The notes below the pieces were generated by a model. That model made no database searches and was not told the DNA's origin. It was given only the letters and a program-made list of their open reading frames with translations. From the NCBI GenBank assembly GCA_949840885.1, contig CATKYJ010000019.1:1-64000 (forward strand): a stretch of DNA of 64,000 nt, in the 5' to 3' direction. Shown here piece after piece: positions 27,253 through 37,569 of the stretch (the stretch's first letter is position 1; each line of letters begins with the position of its first letter). The stretch is from an uncultured Acetatifactor sp. (GTDB lineage Bacteria; Bacillota; Clostridia; Lachnospirales; Lachnospiraceae). Both the position numbers and the translations under genes were made by a program.

Positions 27253-27312
27253 TATTTTAAGTCGCTGCGCGACAGCACTAAAGGGTGTGGTTCCTTCGGC
27301 GCGCACACCTGT
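27253..27312 (-). repeat. Dispersed repeat family A, diverged half-copy immediately upstream of the mfd RBS
   Basis: tattttaagtcgctgcgcgacagcactaaagggtgtggttccttcggcgcgcac versus 17983 tattaaaatcgctgcgcgatggctctaaagggtaaagtcccttcggcgcac. Confidence 0.8.
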
Positions 27313-27433
27313 CCAGCTAAACATTGATAATCAAATACCCCGCTGCAAGCAATGGGGTATCAATCTTGCAGCGCTGCAGAGCAGAAAGTGTCCTTCGGAC
27401 ACTTTGGTATTTGACCCTCGCGGCATTCGTCAA

Positions 27434-27483
27434 ATGTGCATGCAAGCATGCCCACTTGACTCATTGCTCGCGGGAATAAATGG
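27434..27483. repeat. Dispersed palindromic repeat, family C copy 1
   Basis: atgtgcatgcaagcatgcccacttgactcattgctcgcgggaataaatg; matches 42036-42084. Confidence 0.8.
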
Positions 27484-27562
27484 CTTGACATCTCTTAGCT
27501 GGACTGTTATCTTCTTTCCGTCATCCGCTGTCTGTCCCACAGGGCCTGGTCTGCCCAGGGCC

Positions 27563-28405
27563 TCACCGTTCCCCGAATATCCTCCTCAGATGGTTCTGGC
27601 CTCTCTCCAGGAGTCTCGTTCTCTGCTCCGGCGCTTCGGCCGCCCCTTCCGGAAGCCCGCCTCCCGCCTCGGATTTTCCGGTTTCCTCCCGGGGAACAGC
27701 ATTTTTCTCGGCCGCCATTTCTCCTGTCTCGGGCTTGCCGCGCTCTTCCCGGAGTCCGGCGGGCTCTCCGGACTGTTTGGCTTTATCAGGCTTTTTCGCC
27801 TCCTGCCTTTTCGGCTCCTTAGGCTCTTTCGCAGGCTTCTTCACGGTGTTGAACTGATTCATGGCGGCGTCCGGCCCTTCCGCAATGATCATCCTGACAG
27901 CCTCCGCCGCCCGGTCCGCCGCCTCGTCCATGGCTTCCCTGTCTTTTGGCGAAAAACGCCCCAGCACATAGTCCACCAGATCCCAGCCCGCGGGCTTCTC
28001 GCCCACGCCCATCTTCACCCGGATAAAGGAATCGTGGCCTATGTGGGCAATGATGTTCTTCAGGCCGTTATGGCCGCCCGCACTGCCTTTCTTGCGGATG
28101 CGGATCTGCCCCACTTCCAGGCTTATGTCATCGGAGATGACGATCAGCTCCGCGGTCTCGTCCACTTTGTAGAAGTCGATTAACTGCCTCACACTCTCGC
28201 CGCTTAGGTTCATATAGGTCTGCGGCTTGGCCAGGACGCATTTCTGTCCCGCCACCATGCCCTTGCCGATAATGGCCTTATGCTTCTTCTCCAGAATGGA
28301 GATGTTCTCTTTCGCCGCCAGCTTCTCTAGCACCAAAAAGCCCACGTTGTGCCGTGTGCCCTCATATTCCTTGCCGGGATTCCCCAGCCCTGCTATAATA
28401 AACAT
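27563..28405 (-). CDS. pth: Peptidyl-tRNA hydrolase with a long low-complexity C-terminal extension
   Basis: 'MFIIAGLGNPGKEYEGTRHNVGFLVLEKLA', 'KPQTYMNLSGESV', 'GSAGGHNGLKNIIAHIG'; tail after about residue 190 is K/E/P/G-rich. Confidence 0.95.
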   Translation of the reverse strand: MFIIAGLGNPGKEYEGTRHNVGFLVLEKLAAKENISILEKKHKAIIGKGMVAGQKCVLAKPQTYMNLSGESVRQLIDFYKVDETAELIVISDDISLEVGQIRIRKKGSAGGHNGLKNIIAHIGHDSFIRVKMGVGEKPAGWDLVDYVLGRFSPKDREAMDEAADRAAEAVRMIIAEGPDAAMNQFNTVKKPAKEPKEPKRQEAKKPDKAKQSGEPAGLREERGKPETGEMAAEKNAVPREETGKSEAGGGLPEGAAEAPEQRTRLLERGQNHLRRIFGER

Positions 28406-28571
28406 CGTAAGCTCCTATCTGTCCGCCTCTCCGGGCAGGACAAATCTTTCTCTGTCCACATGACAGTATCATTGAAGTCCCTGCTGTCCCCCGTTCCATT
28501 CGTCCCGGTTCTCCTGATTTGTCCATGGCAAAACTATGAAAAAGTCCGTCTGACACTTCAAGCCAAAAACT

Positions 28572-29069
28572 TCACCGAATGGAATCCATATACCCTTTCA
28601 GCCGCTCTCTCTGGGTGGGAATGCATCTGTCCGAGTCAAAGAAACGAATCAACTCTTCCTTTCCTATCCATCTGTATCCTATGGTCTCCCCCTCCTGAAG
28701 CGCTACCGAGTCTTTTGCGGCATCCGTAACGCACAGATAGCCGTAATGGATCCCGTGGCCGGCATGGCTTACAGAGCGGTATATCTCCTCCAGTTCCCCT
28801 GCCTTGATTCCGCTCTCCTCCCAAAGCTCCCTGACAGCGCCCTGGAGGGGTGTCTCTCCTTTCAGCGCACTGCCTCCCGCGCCGATTTCCTCGTAACCGG
28901 GATAGGCCTCTTTTCCAAAATCCCTCTGCAGCAGAAGATAATCTCCGTCCCTGTGCCGCACCACCACCTCGCAGACCAGGTGGTACAGGCCCTCTCCAAT
29001 TTCTTCCCCGCGTATCAAGTCTGTCCCGGTCTTCACTCCCTGCCTGTCATAGGCATCCCAAATCTCCAT
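28572..29069 (-). CDS. NUDIX hydrolase
   Basis: NUDIX box 'GSALKGETPLQGAVRELWEESGI'; probable start MEIWDAYDRQGVKTG (ORF track start 29198 covers the promoter). Confidence 0.88.
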   Translation of the reverse strand: MEIWDAYDRQGVKTGTDLIRGEEIGEGLYHLVCEVVVRHRDGDYLLLQRDFGKEAYPGYEEIGAGGSALKGETPLQGAVRELWEESGIKAGELEEIYRSVSHAGHGIHYGYLCVTDAAKDSVALQEGETIGYRWIGKEELIRFFDSDRCIPTQRERLKGYMDSIR

Positions 29070-29112
29070 AAGCTGCTCCTGTGGGTTTTTGTTTATGATG
29101 ATTAGAACTCTG

Positions 29113-29168
29113 ATAATAGAATCCTGTATTTGGATTCTATTATACATACCCCACTGCTCACTTGTAAA
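29113..29168 (-). promoter_or_regulatory. Promoter with overlapping perfect 12-bp dyad, upstream of the NUDIX gene
   Basis: Minus strand TTTACA-N18-TATAAT (-35 at 29163-29168, -10 at 29139-29144) overlapping ATAATAGAATCC-aaataca-GGATTCTATTAT (29113-29143). Confidence 0.6.
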
Positions 29169-29370
29169 GCGAAATGGCAGAGATTCTAAAAAATCCACAA
29201 TTTCATACTATCTTTTTCCGGGCATTTATGCTGCGGCCAACATACAATGTCCTCTCTTGCCTCCTCTTCCTTAATATGGTACAATGTTGACCCATAAGGA
29301 CGATGCCCCGCAATGTTACGGTACAATAGGAAAGCAAAAATTTCCCGGAGCCCCGGGGGAGAGGAAACAA

Positions 29371-30510
29371 ATGAATTTCGAACCACTGACCCGTTTCATG
29401 GATTATATGTCAAGAGAGAGGACTCCCGGAAACGCCATTATGGTCTATCTGGGAGGGAAATGTGTATATCGGTATGCCTGCGGATATGCGGATCTGGAGT
29501 CAATGACGCCGCTTACGGGCGAAGAATTTTTCAATCTGTATTCCTGCTCCAAGATCACCACCGTGACAGCGGGACTACAGCTATTGGAAAAGGGGCGCTT
29601 CCTGCTGACGGATCCCCTCTGTGAATACATTCCGGAATTCCGGGAAATGTATGTGAAACCCGCCGGCGGGGAGTTGGTCAGGGCGGAGAATCCCATTACC
29701 GTCCGGGATCTGTTCTGTATGTCCGCAGGCTTTTCCTATGATATGAATTCCCCGGGCTTCCAAAAAGCCCGGACGCTTACGGGAGGGACCATGGATACGG
29801 CGGCCACCGTGCGCTGCGTTGCCGCCGACCCGCTCCTCTACGAGCCCGGAACACACTGGGCGTACAGCATTGCCCACGATGTGCTGGCAGGCCTTGTGAG
29901 TATTATTGAGGGGAAAAAATTCCGCGACTATGTAAAAGAGGCCATCTTTGATCCCCTTGGAATCGAAAACTGCGTCTACCACCAAACCCCGCAGGTAAGG
30001 GAGCGCATGGCTGCCCAATACTGCTATGAGCCGGAAAAGGGGGACTCCTTTGACGCTTTTGTAAATGTGGGAAAGGACGTGTCCCATATCCTGGGAGAAG
30101 AATATGACAGCGGAGGCGCCGGGATTACGGGTACCGTGCCCGACTATGTGAAATTACTGGCGGCTTTGGCAGGCGGCGGACTGGGCCTAAACGGGGAGCG
30201 GATTCTGTCCGGGGGGAGCGTGGAGCTTCTGAAGCTGAATCAGTTAAGCGAGGCCCAGATGAAAGACTTTAACTGGAAGCAGCTCACCGGCTACGGCTAT
30301 GGGCTGGGCGTGCGCACTCTGTTGGACAAGGCGCTTGCCGGCTCCGTGGGAAATCCGGGAGAGTTCGGCTGGTGCGGCGCAGCAGGCTCCATGGCGCTGA
30401 TGGACACAGAGCGGAAGTTGGCTGTGTTCTATGTGCAGCATCTTCTGAATCCCAGGGAAGAGTATTATATGCCCAGACTGCGGAATGTGCTGTATTCCTG
30501 TCTGGACTGA
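29371..30510 (+). CDS. Serine hydrolase (beta-lactamase class C / penicillin-binding family)
   Basis: 'YSCSKITTV' SxxK motif, 'HWAYSIAHDVLAGL' Y-x-x/S motif region, 'GWCGAAGSMALMD' C-terminal; GAGAGG RBS before MNFEPLTRF. Confidence 0.88.
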   Translation: MNFEPLTRFMDYMSRERTPGNAIMVYLGGKCVYRYACGYADLESMTPLTGEEFFNLYSCSKITTVTAGLQLLEKGRFLLTDPLCEYIPEFREMYVKPAGGELVRAENPITVRDLFCMSAGFSYDMNSPGFQKARTLTGGTMDTAATVRCVAADPLLYEPGTHWAYSIAHDVLAGLVSIIEGKKFRDYVKEAIFDPLGIENCVYHQTPQVRERMAAQYCYEPEKGDSFDAFVNVGKDVSHILGEEYDSGGAGITGTVPDYVKLLAALAGGGLGLNGERILSGGSVELLKLNQLSEAQMKDFNWKQLTGYGYGLGVRTLLDKALAGSVGNPGEFGWCGAAGSMALMDTERKLAVFYVQHLLNPREEYYMPRLRNVLYSCLD

Positions 30511-31113
30511 GGGCAGGGAAAAATATAGGGAGGTTTTATCGGAATTTGGAGCAATTGCCATGTTTATCAAGATAGCCCAAAATATAATTGGAAATTGAAA
30601 GGCGAACCCAGCCGTCTGAACGGCATGCCAGGGGACGCCACAGGTACGGCATGCCCGAAAAAAATACTTGCCATCCCAAAAACAATATGCTAAAATGAAT
30701 CCAGTCAGAAAGGTACCATTCGGTAAAAGGTGAGGGAATGAGTAGTCGATAACCAGATTTGGAATTGCAGACAGTTTTGTATAAAAGCTTGCGCCGCAGG
30801 CCTGTTTGTGTATGCCGAATCGGATTTTGCGCTCATTTCGGAAGCCTTTTTTCTTTGCCAGGATTTCGTCAGAACCCCGCTGCCATTCTTTCGGATTTCC
30901 AAAAACGTCCGTTGAATCATGCCGGATTTCTGCCGGTTCCAAGTCGATATTGGGTTCTGCGGTTTTTCTGTAGCCGTCAGGCCGCCTGAAGCGGATTTTG
31001 CCGCGGCAATCCTCCTGAGACCCGATTTTCCCGAGACGACACAGGCTTCCCCCAAAATGAGCTGCTCCGGCCACACAACGTACCGGCGGGCCGGCTTTAG
31101 AGAGGAGGCCTAT

Positions 31114-32664
31114 ATGTTACAGATCAAACATTTAAGTATCACCCATAAAAAGGACCTGCGCCTTATCCTGCAGGATTTTTCTTTTGTATTGAACCCTGGA
31201 GACAGGGCAGTCATCATCGGCGAGGAGGGCAACGGAAAGTCCACGCTGCTAAAATGGATTTACGACCCAGAGCTGACAGAGGATTATGCCGAGGCTATAG
31301 GAGAAAGAATCGCCTCTGGGGAACGCCTGGCCTATCTCCCCCAGGAGCTGCAGAAAGCGGACGCAGAGAAAACGCTCTATGCATTTTTCGCGGAAAGCCC
31401 CGCTTTCTTTGACCAGACGCCCAGGGAGCTAAAAGCCCTGGCGGGCAGCTTTCATCTGCCTCAGGATTTCTTTTACGGAGATCAGTCCATGGGAAGCCTG
31501 TCCGGCGGCGAGAAAGTCAAGGCCCAGATGATGCGGCTTCTGATGGCCCGTCCCACCGTGCTTTTGCTGGACGAGCCCTCCAATGACTTAGACATCGGGA
31601 CGCTGGAATGGCTGGAGGAGATGATCCTGGGCTGGCAGGGCGCGGTGCTCTATATCTCCCATGACGAGACTCTCATCGAGCGCACGGCCAACATGGTCAT
31701 CCACTTAGAACAGATTCGCCGCAAGACCGTCAGCCGAATAACCACAGCCCATGTACCCTATCTGCAGTACAAAAAGGAGCGGGAGGAAAAGTTCGAGAAG
31801 CAGGCCAGACAGGCAGTCAGCGAGCGAAAGGAAAAGGAAATCCGGGATGAAAAGCTGCAGCGCATCGAACAGAGCGTGGCCTACCATCTGAACACGGTCT
31901 CCAGACAGGCCCCCTCCAAGGGCAGGCTCTTAAAAAAGAAGATGAAAGCCGTGAAGAGCATGGAGCATCGCTTTGAGCGTCAAGACGCGGAAATGACCCG
32001 GATGCCGGAGGAGGAAGACGCCATTTTCTTCAAGCTGGGGGACAGGGACGCCGCTATCCCTGCAGGCAAGACCGTCATCGAATACCAACTGCCCTGTCTG
32101 CGCACGCCGGACGGCGCGCGGATCCTTGCAAAGGACATTTCCCTGCACATCCGCGGCTCCGAGAAGATAGGCATCATCGGCGACAACGGCTCGGGCAAGA
32201 CCACGCTGCTTCGCCTGATCGCAAAAGAGCTCCTCTCCCGGCAGGACATCCGCGCGGCCTATATGCCCCAGAATTACCAGGAGCAGCTGAACCCGGAAGC
32301 GACTCCCGTGGATTATCTCTCCCGGACCGGGGACAAGGAGGAGACCACCCGCATCCGGACTTTCCTGGGCTCCCTGAAGTACACCTTTGACGAGATGGAT
32401 CACCCCATCGCGGAGCTCTCCGGCGGGCAGAAAGCGAAAGTGCTGCTGCTAAAGATGAGTCTTTCCGGGGCAAACGTGCTGATTTTGGACGAACCTACCA
32501 GGAACTTCTCCGCCCTGTCCGCCCCTGTGATCCGGCGGATGCTGGCGGAGTACCCGGGAGCCGTCATCAGCATCTCTCACGACAGGAAGTACCTGCGGGA
32601 GGTCTGTGACAAAATATACCGGCTCACGGAGCATGGGCTGGCCTGTGTGCCGGACTTTGCCTGA
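31114..32664 (+). CDS. ABC-F family ATPase (ribosome-associated/antibiotic-resistance type)
   Basis: Two ABC domains with no TM: 'GEEGNGKSTLLKWIYD', 'LSGGEKVKAQMMRLLMARPTVLLLDEPSNDLD', 'GDNGSGKTTLLRLIAK', 'LSGGQKAKVLLLKMSLSGANVLILDEPTRNF'; GAGAGGAGG RBS before MLQIKHL. Confidence 0.92.
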   Translation: MLQIKHLSITHKKDLRLILQDFSFVLNPGDRAVIIGEEGNGKSTLLKWIYDPELTEDYAEAIGERIASGERLAYLPQELQKADAEKTLYAFFAESPAFFDQTPRELKALAGSFHLPQDFFYGDQSMGSLSGGEKVKAQMMRLLMARPTVLLLDEPSNDLDIGTLEWLEEMILGWQGAVLYISHDETLIERTANMVIHLEQIRRKTVSRITTAHVPYLQYKKEREEKFEKQARQAVSERKEKEIRDEKLQRIEQSVAYHLNTVSRQAPSKGRLLKKKMKAVKSMEHRFERQDAEMTRMPEEEDAIFFKLGDRDAAIPAGKTVIEYQLPCLRTPDGARILAKDISLHIRGSEKIGIIGDNGSGKTTLLRLIAKELLSRQDIRAAYMPQNYQEQLNPEATPVDYLSRTGDKEETTRIRTFLGSLKYTFDEMDHPIAELSGGQKAKVLLLKMSLSGANVLILDEPTRNFSALSAPVIRRMLAEYPGAVISISHDRKYLREVCDKIYRLTEHGLACVPDFA

Positions 32665-32701
32665 AAGCCGGAAAGCCCGCCCGGCATAAAGTCCCAAGCA
32701 C

Positions 32702-32736
32702 AAAAAAGCCATGGCCTATGGCCATGACTTTTTTGT
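32702..32736. terminator. Bidirectional terminator between ABC-F and spoVG
   Basis: AAAAAAGCCATGGCC-tat-GGCCATGACTTTTTT. Confidence 0.88.
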
Positions 32737-32778
32737 GTCTGGGGGATTTAACTGTCTATTTTCCTATGATGTCACATC

Positions 32779-33051
32779 TCACTCCCCGTCCGGCTCCTCC
32801 AAAGCTTTCCTGTAGCTTTCCAGGATAACCTCCTGGATGGCTTCCCTGGCGGAAGCATTGATGGGATGGGCAATATCCTTGTATTCCCCATCTGCCGTCC
32901 TCTTGCTGGGCATTGCGATGAACAGGCCTTTGTCTCCTTCAATCACCTTGATGTCATGCACCACGAACTCCTCGTCCAGGGTGATGGAGACAATCGCCTT
33001 CATCCTGCCTTCCTTCGCAATCTTGCGCACGCGAACATCTGTAACCTGCAT
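32779..33051 (-). CDS. spoVG: Septation/sporulation regulator SpoVG
   Basis: '[70 protein letters not shown]' matches SpoVG. Confidence 0.97.
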   Translation of the reverse strand: MQVTDVRVRKIAKEGRMKAIVSITLDEEFVVHDIKVIEGDKGLFIAMPSKRTADGEYKDIAHPINASAREAIQEVILESYRKALEEPDGE

Positions 33052-33084
33052 CTTTTAAACCCCCTTATTTGGAATCTAAACCGC

Positions 33085-33178
33085 ACACCAGTAAAATTTG
33101 CTACAAATCCCGACTGCAGATCGCCGGCGAGATGCTTTCGCTCATTTTTCTATTGTAAGTCCCGGCGGTTTGCAGCAA
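33085..33178. repeat. Dispersed imperfect-palindromic repeat, family B copy 2
   Basis: acaccagtaaaatttgctacaaatcccgactgcagatcgccggc...gtaagtcccggcggtttgcagcaaa. Confidence 0.8.
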
Positions 33179-33189
33179 AGCCACCTATG

Positions 33190-34311
33190 TCACATCGTGT
33201 ATCTTTCGTTTCTCTCTACTACGATGCGAACCTGCCCATCTTCCCCCACATAGCGGGAGTTTGCCCGAATGGTACTATGGCTTTCTAAGATGCAATTCTC
33301 GATGTAAGTGTTGTCGCCGATGTACACATCATTCAGAATGATGGAATTCTTGATGACACAATTATTGCCTATATAGCTCTTCTTGAATACTACGGAATTC
33401 TCTACCACGCCGTTGACGATGCAGCCGCTGGAGATGAGGCTGTTCCGGACGCTTGCCCCCACATTGTACTTGGCCGGGGCCAGATCGTCCACCTTGGAGT
33501 AGATGTCCGGGTACTGCTTGAAGAAGTAGCCCCGCACCTCAGGCTTTAAGAAGTCCATGTTGGTGCTGTAGTAGTCTTCCACGGAGGCGATGTTCCTCCA
33601 GTAGTCCCGTATCTTGTATCCGTAGATCTTTTTCACATCCTTGTAACGGATCAGGATGTCCCTGACGAAATCGTATCTGTCTTCCTCAATACACTTCTCC
33701 ACCATCTCTATGAGCTGGCGTCTGCGGAGGATGTAGATGCCGCAGGAGATGACCCTGGATTTCGCCTGCAGGGGCTTCTCCTCAAATTCCTCAATGCGGC
33801 TCTCCTCGTTCATGCGGATGCTCCCGAAGCGCTCCAAATTCGCTTTCGGAGGCATGTCCCGGCAGACTACAGTGATGTCCGCCTTTTTCTCGATGTGGTA
33901 CTCCATCATCTTGCCATAGTCCATCTTGTACACGCCGTCCCCGGAGGCCACCAGAACATAGGGCTCATGGCTGCTCTTTAGGAAATCCAGGTTCTGGTAG
34001 ATGGCGTCCGCCGTGCCTCTGTACCAATTGCTGTTCTGGGCTGTCACCGCTGGCGTGTACACATACAGGCCTCCCTGCTTGCGCCCGAAATCCCACCATT
34101 TGGAGGAGCTTAGGTGTTCGTGGAGGCTGCTGGCATTGTACTGGGTCAGCACCGCCACTTTCTGGATATGGGAATTGGACATATTGCTCAGGGTAAAGTC
34201 AATGCTGCGGTAGCTTCCCGCGATTGGCATGGCGCACACGGCGCGCTTGTGGGACAGTTCCCGCATCCTGCGGTTGTTGCCGCCTGCCAAAATGATTCCG
34301 ATCGCCCTCAT
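33190..34311 (-). CDS. glgD: Glucose-1-phosphate adenylyltransferase-like subunit GlgD
   Basis: '[47 protein letters not shown]' and left-handed beta-helix C-terminus; adjacent to glgC. Confidence 0.94.
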   Translation of the reverse strand: MRAIGIILAGGNNRRMRELSHKRAVCAMPIAGSYRSIDFTLSNMSNSHIQKVAVLTQYNASSLHEHLSSSKWWDFGRKQGGLYVYTPAVTAQNSNWYRGTADAIYQNLDFLKSSHEPYVLVASGDGVYKMDYGKMMEYHIEKKADITVVCRDMPPKANLERFGSIRMNEESRIEEFEEKPLQAKSRVISCGIYILRRRQLIEMVEKCIEEDRYDFVRDILIRYKDVKKIYGYKIRDYWRNIASVEDYYSTNMDFLKPEVRGYFFKQYPDIYSKVDDLAPAKYNVGASVRNSLISSGCIVNGVVENSVVFKKSYIGNNCVIKNSIILNDVYIGDNTYIENCILESHSTIRANSRYVGEDGQVRIVVERNERYTM

Positions 34312-35591
34312 AGCTGTTCACCTGCCTTAATCAAAGATTTGCCGCTGGGCAGACAGGAATTCTCATAGTCCAGACCTGTGGTAATGCCGAAGATCACCGC
34401 ATTCTTTCCCACTGTGATACCGTTGGGAACCACGCTGCGCTCCCCTATGGTCACGATATCGTGGTTGTAAATATGGGGAGCCATCTCATTTTCCGCTGCC
34501 TCTCCCACACCCAGCCGCACATGGTCTCCTATCCGCACCTCCTCGTCCACAATGGCCTTGCTCAACTCGCAGCAATTCCCGATCTGGGTCTGGTTCATGA
34601 TAATGGAATCCCGCACAACGGTGCCCTTTCCTATGGTGACCCCGCAGCCTATGACGGAATGGTACACCTTGCCATAGATATCCGTCCCCTCTCCTATGAT
34701 GCTTGTCTCCACCACACTGTCCGGGGAGAAATACTGGGGCGGCTGGATCTCGCTCTTGGTGTAGATCTTCCAGTACTCCTCATAGAGGTTGAACTCCGGC
34801 ACGATATTGATGAGTTCCATATTGGCCTCCCAATAGGAATGAAGAGTGCCCACATCCTTCCAATAGCCGTTGAATTCATAGGCGTAGAGGAATGCCCCTT
34901 TCCTGTGGCAGTAGGGAATCACATGCTTGCCGAAGTCCAGTGCAGGCTGGCCTGCCATGTCCACCAGGGCTTTCTTCAGGGTCTTCCAGTTGAAGATGTA
35001 GATCCCCATGCTGGCCAGATTGCTCCTGGGGGTTTTGGGCTTTTCCTCAAAGTCCGTGATCCTGCGCTTCTCGTCGGTGATCATGATGCCGAAACGCCCT
35101 GCCTCCTCCATAGGCACCGGCATCACTGCAATGGTCACATCCGCATTGTTGGCCTTGTGGAAGTCCAGCATCAACTCGTAGTCCATCTTGTATATATGGT
35201 CGCCGGACAGGATCAGCACATAGTCGGGATGGTAACTCTCCATGTATTCCAGGTTCTGGTAGATGGCATTGGCCGTGCCCGTGTACCATTCGCTGTTTAC
35301 GCTCCTCTCATAGGGCGGCAGCACTGAGACTCCGCCGATGTTGCGGTCTAAGTCCCAGGGGATGCCGATTCCGATATGGGCGTTCAGCTTCAGGGGCCTG
35401 TACTGGGTCAGGACGCCCACTGTGTCGATCCCGGAATTGATGCAGTTGGAGAGCGGGAAGTCAATGATACGGTATTTCCCCCCAAACGCCACGGCAGGCT
35501 TTGCCATCCTGGCTGTCAATACGCCCAGCCGACTGCCTTGCCCGCCTGCCAGCAGCATGGCAATCATTTCTTTCTTCACCATGGTTGTCAC
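34308..35591 (-). CDS. glgC: Glucose-1-phosphate adenylyltransferase
   Basis: '[45 protein letters not shown]' ADP-glucose pyrophosphorylase motif. Confidence 0.96.
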   Translation of the reverse strand: MTTMVKKEMIAMLLAGGQGSRLGVLTARMAKPAVAFGGKYRIIDFPLSNCINSGIDTVGVLTQYRPLKLNAHIGIGIPWDLDRNIGGVSVLPPYERSVNSEWYTGTANAIYQNLEYMESYHPDYVLILSGDHIYKMDYELMLDFHKANNADVTIAVMPVPMEEAGRFGIMITDEKRRITDFEEKPKTPRSNLASMGIYIFNWKTLKKALVDMAGQPALDFGKHVIPYCHRKGAFLYAYEFNGYWKDVGTLHSYWEANMELINIVPEFNLYEEYWKIYTKSEIQPPQYFSPDSVVETSIIGEGTDIYGKVYHSVIGCGVTIGKGTVVRDSIIMNQTQIGNCCELSKAIVDEEVRIGDHVRLGVGEAAENEMAPHIYNHDIVTIGERSVVPNGITVGKNAVIFGITTGLDYENSCLPSGKSLIKAGEQL

Positions 35592-35942
35592 CTCTGTTTC
35601 GTGTAATGTCGGAGCAAGTCATATTTGGACAGTTTCTCGCCATGCGGTCTTTTTATGCCGCGCATTTCTTTGTTAATTAAGGTCATTATAGCATACGCCC
35701 CGACAAAATGGAATATTTAATGTCAAAATATTTATTTTTTATATTCTTATTTGTGTTAAAAATTAACATATTTTCACTTATCCCCCCTGTATTTTTGTGT
35801 ATTTTTTTAATTTTTGTATTTTATATACACAATTTTCGCTGTCACCTTGGACATCTCAGGAAATCGTATTTCATGTTGATTTTTTTTCGCAGCCGGTGCT
35901 ATAATAAGGAAGAAATGAAAATCTGATAAGGAAGTAGGCAAT

Positions 35943-37319
35943 ATGTATACAATCGACTTTAAGCATCCCTCCTCTCTGTATTTTGTGGGCATCGGCGGCA
36001 TCAGCATGTCCGGGCTGGCAGAGCTTCTGGCCGACGCAGGCTTTAAGGTCTCGGGCTCAGACCGCTCCCAAAGCGATACCACCAAAATGCTGGAGGCACG
36101 GGGTATCAAGGTATTTTATGGACAAAAGGCAGAAAATATTACGGATTCCATTGACTGTGTCATCTTCACTGCAGCCATTCATCCGGACAATCCCGAGTAC
36201 AAAGCCGCCCATGAAAGAGGACTTCCCTGCCTGACCAGGGGGCAGCTCATGGGACAGGTAATGAAAAACTATGGGACGCCCATCGCGGTCAGCGGCACCC
36301 ACGGCAAGACTACCACCACTTCCATGATCGGCGAGATCCTGCTTGGGGCAGGCTTGGATCCCACCCTGGCCATCGGCGGGATCCTAAAGGATATCGGAGG
36401 CAATATGCGCATCGGCCATTCAAAGTACTTTGTGGCCGAGGCCTGCGAGTACACCAACAGCTTCCTGGATTTCTTCCCGAAAGTCAGCGTCATCTTAAAT
36501 ATTGGAGAAGACCACCTCGACTTCTTTAAAGATCTCGAAGATATCCGCCATTCTTTCCGGCGCTTTGCCCAGCTCCTGCCTGCGGACGGGTGTCTCATCA
36601 TAAACGGGGAGACAGCGCGCCTGGAGGAGATCACGGAAGGCTTGCGCTGCCAGGTCATTACCTTTGGCAATGAAAGCTGCGATTACTACGCCACGGACAT
36701 CCGGTATGACCAATGGGGGAATCCGGACTTTACGCTGCACCACAGGGGCGGAAGCGCCCGCGCCGTTTCCTTAAGCGTGCCCGGCGAGCACAATGTAATG
36801 AATGCCCTGGCGGCCTTTGCCCTGGCGGATTACCTCTCCATTGACCGCCAGAAAACCGATACCGCCCTGAAAGGGTATAAGGGCACCGACCGGAGGTTCC
36901 AATACAAGGGCTCCATCGGCGGCGTCACTGTCATTGATGACTATGCCCACCATCCCACGGAAATCACCGCCACCCTGAAAGCGGCCGCAAACTACCCGCA
37001 CAGAAAGCTGTGGTGCGTCTTCCAGCCCCACACCTATACCCGCACCAAGGCCTATCTGAAAGAGTTTGCCCGTTCTTTATGTCTGGCCGACGAGGTGGTG
37101 CTGGCGGACATTTACGCGGCCCGGGAGACGGATACCCTTGGCGTACATTCCCAGGATCTGCAGCGGGAGATTCAGTCCCTTGGGCACGGCTGTCATTATT
37201 TTCCAAGTTTTGACGAGATAGAAAATTTTCTTCTGGAAAATTGCATAAAGGGCGATGTGTTGATAACCATGGGGGCCGGGGATGTGGTAAAAATCGGCGA
37301 AAACCTGCTGGGAATCTAA
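35943..37319 (+). CDS. murC: UDP-N-acetylmuramate--L-alanine ligase
   Basis: 'LYFVGIGGISMSGLAELL', 'AVSGTHGKTTTTSMIGEILL', 'DDYAHHPTEITATLKAA'. Confidence 0.97.
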   Translation: MYTIDFKHPSSLYFVGIGGISMSGLAELLADAGFKVSGSDRSQSDTTKMLEARGIKVFYGQKAENITDSIDCVIFTAAIHPDNPEYKAAHERGLPCLTRGQLMGQVMKNYGTPIAVSGTHGKTTTTSMIGEILLGAGLDPTLAIGGILKDIGGNMRIGHSKYFVAEACEYTNSFLDFFPKVSVILNIGEDHLDFFKDLEDIRHSFRRFAQLLPADGCLIINGETARLEEITEGLRCQVITFGNESCDYYATDIRYDQWGNPDFTLHHRGGSARAVSLSVPGEHNVMNALAAFALADYLSIDRQKTDTALKGYKGTDRRFQYKGSIGGVTVIDDYAHHPTEITATLKAAANYPHRKLWCVFQPHTYTRTKAYLKEFARSLCLADEVVLADIYAARETDTLGVHSQDLQREIQSLGHGCHYFPSFDEIENFLLENCIKGDVLITMGAGDVVKIGENLLGI

Positions 37320-37569
37320 TTATCCACATTATCCACAGAAAAGATGAAAATCCGGACTGTGGATATTTTTTTGATAAGAGGCTGTCAAAGTCTGGATCCT
37401 GGAAAGTTATGCACTGTTTCCACATTTTCCACATTTGGGGCAGGTGCAGGAATCCCGAAACGGATTCTGGCAATTTGACTATTTCTTTTTTCGTGACCTT
37501 ATGCTATACTTTTTCTACTGCGTCAGCAGACGCATTGTAAAGCAATTGTTTGAGAGGCAGGGGGAGCAA

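Noticed and set aside
30244-31074. 276-aa minus-strand ORF overlapping the serine hydrolase
   Set aside because: Overlaps a convincing coding gene on the other strand, no recognisable domain, no convincing RBS; treated as spurious.
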